Source of the DNA: CAYIRQ01 sp964365905
GTDB taxonomy: Bacteria > Patescibacteriota > Gracilibacteria > Peribacterales > Peribacteraceae
Assembly (NCBI GenBank): GCA_964365905.1
Contig: CAYIRQ010000054.1
Location: 1-9,694 of the forward strand
Direction: 5' to 3'
Length of the DNA: 9,694 nucleotides
Position 1 is the stretch's first letter. Every line of letters starts with the position of its first letter. Position numbers and translations under genes: made by a program. The notes under the pieces are model-generated. The model worked only from the letters and a program-made list of their open reading frames with translations, made no database searches and was not told where the DNA came from. Below, piece by piece: positions 6,599-9,694 of the stretch.

Positions 6599-7662
6599 GG
6601 GCTCTCTGAGGAAACATCGATCCATGTCTGCTGCCGATCAGCCAGCATGACTGCGTCGTAGAGCACCTGAGCGCGCAGCCCGTCTGCGAAGGACGGTCGC
6701 ACCTGCGTATTCTTCGTCCGCACGGCCTCGACGAAGCGCTCTGCAAGCCGCACGAACGCGGGGATGCGGCCATCTGGATACGCTGGATCGCGTGGGCATG
6801 CAATCGTGCGGCTTTCCTCGCCAACGATGTGCGTCAATGCAAATTCCTCCCACGCGCCCGGTCGATTGCCACTCTGGAGTAGGAGCGCCCCCTTCTCTCC
6901 CTGGAACCTGAGCACATGGCCGTTGGCATTCGAGAGAACATTGCTGACCGTGACATGGACCGGCACTCCGCCATCCAAGCGCAGCTCCAAGTGTGCGGTA
7001 TCCTCAGCAGTGACTTCGCGAGGCGCACCGGTCGCATCGGGTCTCGTCCTCATCGCAGTGGAGAGCGTTGCCGTGAGCGACTCTACCGGAGAAGCAAACC
7101 ACTCGATGTAGCTCAGCATGTGAATCCCGAGCGCACGCATCACTCCTCCCTGTGCTCTGTCACACTGCCACGCCCACGGTCGCTTCGGATTCGCCCACGT
7201 CGAGAGGGTCCACTCGAGCGTCACGGATTGCAGAGGACCGAGGTCACTTCGATCGATCATCTCCTTGGTCTTCTGCATGGCCGGGAACTCCGGGAATTCG
7301 AAGTCCACCATGTGGACGACGCCGACTGCCTCTGCAGCATCGAGCAACCGCTTCGCCTCCGAGGCGTCCGCCGCGAGCGGCTTCTCGCAGAGCACAGCCT
7401 TCCCCTTCGCGATCGCGGCGAGCGCGACCTCCGCCTGCACGGTCGAAGGGAGCGCGATGCTGACTGCATCAATCGAGGGATCATCGACGAGATCTCGCCA
7501 TGACTCAAACGCACGCTCGATCCCCTTCTCTTCGGCAACCTTGCGCGCTCGCAGTGGATCGCGCGAGGCGATTCCCACAACTGTCGCACCATCAACCTGC
7601 TGGAAGCCCGGCACGTGGACGAGGGAGCCGAAGCCCGCACCAATGATGCCGACCCGGATCAT
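6595..7662 (-). CDS. Gfo/Idh/MocA-family NAD(P)-dependent oxidoreductase
   Basis: This is a 355-residue protein. The frame opens further upstream to 7740, but the ATG at 7662 forms an ATGA overlap with the GMD stop and places the nucleotide-binding strand at the usual position (MIRVGIIGAGFG, glycine motif at 8-13). CEKPLA (92-97) is the family signature, with the catalytic Lys94. GGVMRALGIHMLSYIEW (172-188) carries His181 of the substrate site; the Asp often found four residues before that His is Ala177, and the one three after it is Ser184. The C-terminal domain is the expected beta-sheet region. Known relatives in sugar-nucleotide pathways oxidise or reduce ring carbons, such as WlbA (3-dehydrogenase) and KijD10 (ketoreductase). 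Direct coupling to GMD suggests action on GDP-4-keto-6-deoxymannose or a later intermediate; that is inference. The 3' end overlaps the glycosyltransferase start. Confidence 0.87.
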   Translation of the reverse strand: MIRVGIIGAGFGSLVHVPGFQQVDGATVVGIASRDPLRARKVAEEKGIERAFESWRDLVDDPSIDAVSIALPSTVQAEVALAAIAKGKAVLCEKPLAADASEAKRLLDAAEAVGVVHMVDFEFPEFPAMQKTKEMIDRSDLGPLQSVTLEWTLSTWANPKRPWAWQCDRAQGGVMRALGIHMLSYIEWFASPVESLTATLSTAMRTRPDATGAPREVTAEDTAHLELRLDGGVPVHVTVSNVLSNANGHVLRFQGEKGALLLQSGNRPGAWEEFALTHIVGEESRTIACPRDPAYPDGRIPAFVRLAERFVEAVRTKNTQVRPSFADGLRAQVLYDAVMLADRQQTWIDVSSESP

Positions 7663-8708
7663 GATGCACGCGGGAACGCATCCTTCTCTGCTCTCGCCAT
7701 GATGGAGACAAGTTCCTGAAATTTCACCTTCGCCTCCCACCCGAGCGCCTTCTTCGCCTTCGCAGCACTTCCGAGGAGAGTATTCACCTCGGTCGGGCGG
7801 AAGTAGCGCGGATCGATCCGGATCAAGATCTTGCCTGAGCTACGATCCTTGCCAACCTCCTTCTCGCCATTTCCCTCCCACACGAGATCCATGCCAAATT
7901 CCTTCGCCGCCGCCTCGCAGAACTCCCGCACGGAGTGCGCCTCACCCGTCGCGAGGATGTAGTCATCGGGCGTGTCCGCCTGCAGCATGCGCCACATCCC
8001 CTCCACATACTCGGGCGCGTACCCCCAGTCGCGCTTGGCATCGAGATTGCCGAGGTAGAGGATTTCGTCGTGACCGGCCGCGAGCTTCGCGAGTCCCCTC
8101 ACGATCTTGCGCGTGACGAAGGTCTCGCCGCGCCTGGGCGACTCGTGATTGAAGAGGATGCCATTTGCGGCGAAGAGGTTGTACGACTCGCGGTAGTTCA
8201 CCGTCATCCAGTACGAGAACACTTTGGCACACGCGTAGGGCGAGGAGGGGCGAAACGCCGTCGCCTCGGTGATCGGGAGTGCGGGTGCATTGCCGAACAT
8301 CTCGCTGCTCGCGGCGTTATACAGCTTCGCCGGGATCTCCGTTTCGCGGATGGCATCGAGCAGACGCAGCTTCCCAACCCCCGTCACGTCCGCCGTGTAC
8401 TCCGGGATCTCGAAGCTCACGCGCTCGTGGCTCTGCGCGCCGAGGTGGTAGATCTCACTCGGCTGGATCTTCTCGAGCAGACGATTCAGGTTGCTGCCAT
8501 CGGAGAGATCGCCGTAGTGTCGGAAGAGTCGCGCGCCGGGCGTGTGCGGATCCTGGTAGAGGTGCTCGAGTCGCGACTGGACCGCGGAGCTCGTCCGCCG
8601 GATGATGCCGTGGACCTCGTAGCCTTTGGCGAGGAGCAGCTCCGCGAGGTAAGAACCGTCCTGACCCGATATGCCCGTGATGAGAGCCCTCGGTGGAGAG
8701 ATCTTCAT
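7659..8708 (-). CDS. gmd: GDP-mannose 4,6-dehydratase
   Basis: This is a 349-residue extended SDR. It converts GDP-D-mannose to GDP-4-keto-6-deoxy-D-mannose, the branch point to GDP-fucose, rhamnose, perosamine and colitose. Diagnostic segments: ITGISGQDGSYLAELLL (10-26), the NADP-binding motif with the GQDG typical of GMD; IIRRTSS (35-41); RLEHLY (46-51); HYGDLSDGSNL (64-74); EIYHLGAQSH (85-94); YTADVTGVGKLRLLDAI (104-120); catalytic Ser134/Ser135, Glu136, Tyr158 and Lys162; LGNLDAKRDWGYAPEYVEGM (219-238); and RPTEV (304-308). Length fits the family (about 340-375). The frame extends upstream to 8798, but that part overlaps the exporter gene and has no homologous look, so the ATG at 8708 is chosen. 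It ends in an ATGA overlap with the oxidoreductase. No fucose synthase (Fcl) or GDP-rhamnose reductase (Rmd) is visible in the window. Confidence 0.95.
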   Translation of the reverse strand: MKISPPRALITGISGQDGSYLAELLLAKGYEVHGIIRRTSSAVQSRLEHLYQDPHTPGARLFRHYGDLSDGSNLNRLLEKIQPSEIYHLGAQSHERVSFEIPEYTADVTGVGKLRLLDAIRETEIPAKLYNAASSEMFGNAPALPITEATAFRPSSPYACAKVFSYWMTVNYRESYNLFAANGILFNHESPRRGETFVTRKIVRGLAKLAAGHDEILYLGNLDAKRDWGYAPEYVEGMWRMLQADTPDDYILATGEAHSVREFCEAAAKEFGMDLVWEGNGEKEVGKDRSSGKILIRIDPRYFRPTEVNTLLGSAAKAKKALGWEAKVKFQELVSIMARAEKDAFPRAS

Positions 8709-8716
8709 TCCGCGGG

Positions 8717-8725
8717 AGTATAGCA
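8717..8725 (-). promoter_or_regulatory. Extended -10 promoter-like element before gmd
   Basis: In the 28-bp gap between the exporter stop and the GMD start, the minus strand reads TGC then TATACT, one mismatch from TATAAT with the TG extension. Only 8 nt separate it from the ATG at 8708, which would give a leaderless or 1-2 nt leader transcript. The hexamer 17 nt upstream is TTCTCC, a poor -35. No Shine-Dalgarno sequence lies before the ATG. It could give gmd and the downstream genes a promoter separate from the exporter. Confidence 0.42.
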
Positions 8726-8736
8726 GTGGCGGCCCC

Positions 8737-9694
8737 TCAGGAGAACTTCTGCTCCTCCCAGTAGGAAGCGAAGCTTCCTTTCCTGGACAAAAGTTCATTC
8801 AGCGTCCCCTCTTCGACACACCGTCCCCGCTCGATCACGACGATGCGATCGGCATGCTGGATCGTCGAAAGGCGGTGCGCGATGACGATCGCCGTCTTGC
8901 CGCGGATCGCGTCCTCGATGGCCTCCTGGATCAATCGTTCCGTGTGGGAGTCAAGCGAGCTCGTGGCTTCATCCAGAAGCAGAATGTCCGCGCCCTTGAG
9001 GAGCGCGCGCGCAATCGAAACGCGCTGCTTCTCGCCGCCCGAAAGCTGCACGCCCCTGTCACCGATAAGCGTATCGATGCCCTGCGGAAGGCTGCGTACG
9101 AATTCTTCGAGGCGCGCGCGCCGGACGGCGTCCTGCAACTGCGCCTCGGAAACGTCGGGGATGCCGTAGGCGATATTGTGTCGCAGGGAGTCGTGGAGGA
9201 GCAGCACCTCCTGGCTCACGAGCGCCATGTGGTCCCGAAGCGATGCGATGGAAAAGGATCGGATATCGACGCCATCGAGCGTGAGCGCGCGTGGCGGACA
9301 ATCGTAGTAGCGTAGCAACAGGCTGATGACGGTGGTCTTGCCCGCGCCCGTCGGGCCGACGAGCGCAGTCATCTTCCCGCGAGTAATCTCAAGCGTGAGT
9401 CCCTGGAGCACCTCTTTTCCGGACAGGTAGGAGAAATGGAGATCACGGAACGCAATCTCCCGCTCGAGTCCGCGGAAGATTCCACCCCCATCCGGCACGA
9501 TGTGTTTGTCCGAGCGATCGAAGACTTTCATTACCTCCTGAATCGGACCCGCGGCCGCCGCGAGATTGCTCTGGAAGCCGGTCATTGCGCCAAACTTGTT
9601 CGTCGCGTTCACGACGAGGTAGAAGTACACGAGGAACGAAGGCGGCGAGGTGATGCCGCCGTAGTGGCTGGTGAGCCAGCCTCTGCGGCTGGGG
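8737..9694 (-). CDS. ABC exporter with fused ATPase, MsbA/PglK-like (N-terminus cut by window edge)
   Basis: The visible 318 residues are the end of the membrane domain plus a full nucleotide-binding domain; the frame is open to the right edge, so most transmembrane helices lie outside. Counting from the first visible codon: a hydrophobic stretch SFLVYFYLVV (19-28), then the NBD with Walker A GPTGAGKTT (113-121), Q-loop VSQE (159-162), signature LSGGEKQR (217-224), Walker B ILLLDE (237-242), D-loop SSLD (245-248) and switch His273 (AHRLS). The half-transporter layout and sequence style match MsbA, PglK and related lipid or lipid-linked-oligosaccharide flippases (type IV/ABCB-like). In this locus the natural cargo is a lipid-linked glycan, but a peptide or drug exporter of the same subfamily cannot be excluded. 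It heads the visible minus-strand gene set. Confidence 0.9.
   Translation of the reverse strand, partial: PSRRGWLTSHYGGITSPPSFLVYFYLVVNATNKFGAMTGFQSNLAAAAGPIQEVMKVFDRSDKHIVPDGGGIFRGLEREIAFRDLHFSYLSGKEVLQGLTLEITRGKMTALVGPTGAGKTTVISLLLRYYDCPPRALTLDGVDIRSFSIASLRDHMALVSQEVLLLHDSLRHNIAYGIPDVSEAQLQDAVRRARLEEFVRSLPQGIDTLIGDRGVQLSGGEKQRVSIARALLKGADILLLDEATSSLDSHTERLIQEAIEDAIRGKTAIVIAHRLSTIQHADRIVVIERGRCVEEGTLNELLSRKGSFASYWEEQKFS

Noticed and set aside
7663..7740. 26-codon N-terminal extension of the oxidoreductase
   Set aside because: It overlaps the gmd 3' end, has no family resemblance, and the ATGA start at 7662 fits the family N-terminus exactly.
7935..8723. Plus-strand open frame of 262 codons
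   Set aside because: It is antisense to gmd, which is unmistakable; the frame is a codon-bias shadow.
8709..8798. 30-codon N-terminal extension of gmd
   Set aside because: It runs through the gap and into the exporter gene; GMD proteins begin just before the ITG(I)SGQDG motif, matching the ATG at 8708.

Overview
The window is a densely packed bacterial surface-glycan (polysaccharide or glycolipid) locus. It holds ten protein-coding genes, two of them cut by the window edges. There is almost no intergenic DNA: gaps of 12, 12, 29 and 28 bp, and no gene-free stretch of even 100 bp. I see no tRNA, rRNA, CRISPR array or mobile element. By eye the G+C content is about 57-60%. TAA, TAG and TGA are all used as stops, so the standard code applies. 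The taxon cannot be fixed from this content. Tight packing and apparently missing Shine-Dalgarno sites would fit a candidate-phylum or other lineage that uses leaderless messages, but that is inference.

Layout: two gene sets converge. The plus-strand set (1-4104) runs: class I methyltransferase (5' end cut), TIGR04372-like glycosyltransferase, UDP-galactopyranose-mutase-like flavoprotein, and extended SDR sugar epimerase. The minus-strand set, read from the right edge to 4070, runs: MsbA/PglK-like ABC exporter (N-terminus cut), GDP-mannose 4,6-dehydratase, Gfo/Idh/MocA oxidoreductase, GT4-type glycosyltransferase, small cupin protein, and TylF/MycF-like O-methyltransferase. The two sets meet tail to tail with their last 35 bp of coding sequence overlapping (4070-4104).

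Likely joint function: two sugar-nucleotide branches feed glycosyltransferases. On the plus strand, the epimerase (UDP-Glc/UDP-GlcNAc to UDP-Gal/UDP-GalNAc) and the mutase-like enzyme (pyranose to furanose) are joined by an ATGA overlap and could supply a UDP-furanose. On the minus strand, GMD makes GDP-4-keto-6-deoxymannose, and the oxidoreductase joined to it by ATGA could act on that product. The methyltransferases and cupin could decorate the sugars. The two glycosyltransferases assemble the glycan, and the ABC protein could flip or export it.

The points most worth a second look are: active-site substitutions in the mutase together with a small gatekeeper residue in the coupled epimerase, both pointing toward N-acetylated sugars; GMD paired with a Gfo/Idh/MocA enzyme instead of a visible fucose or rhamnose synthase; and TATACT/TATAGT boxes only 8-11 nt before the ATG of the three genes that are not translationally coupled, which suggests near-leaderless transcripts.
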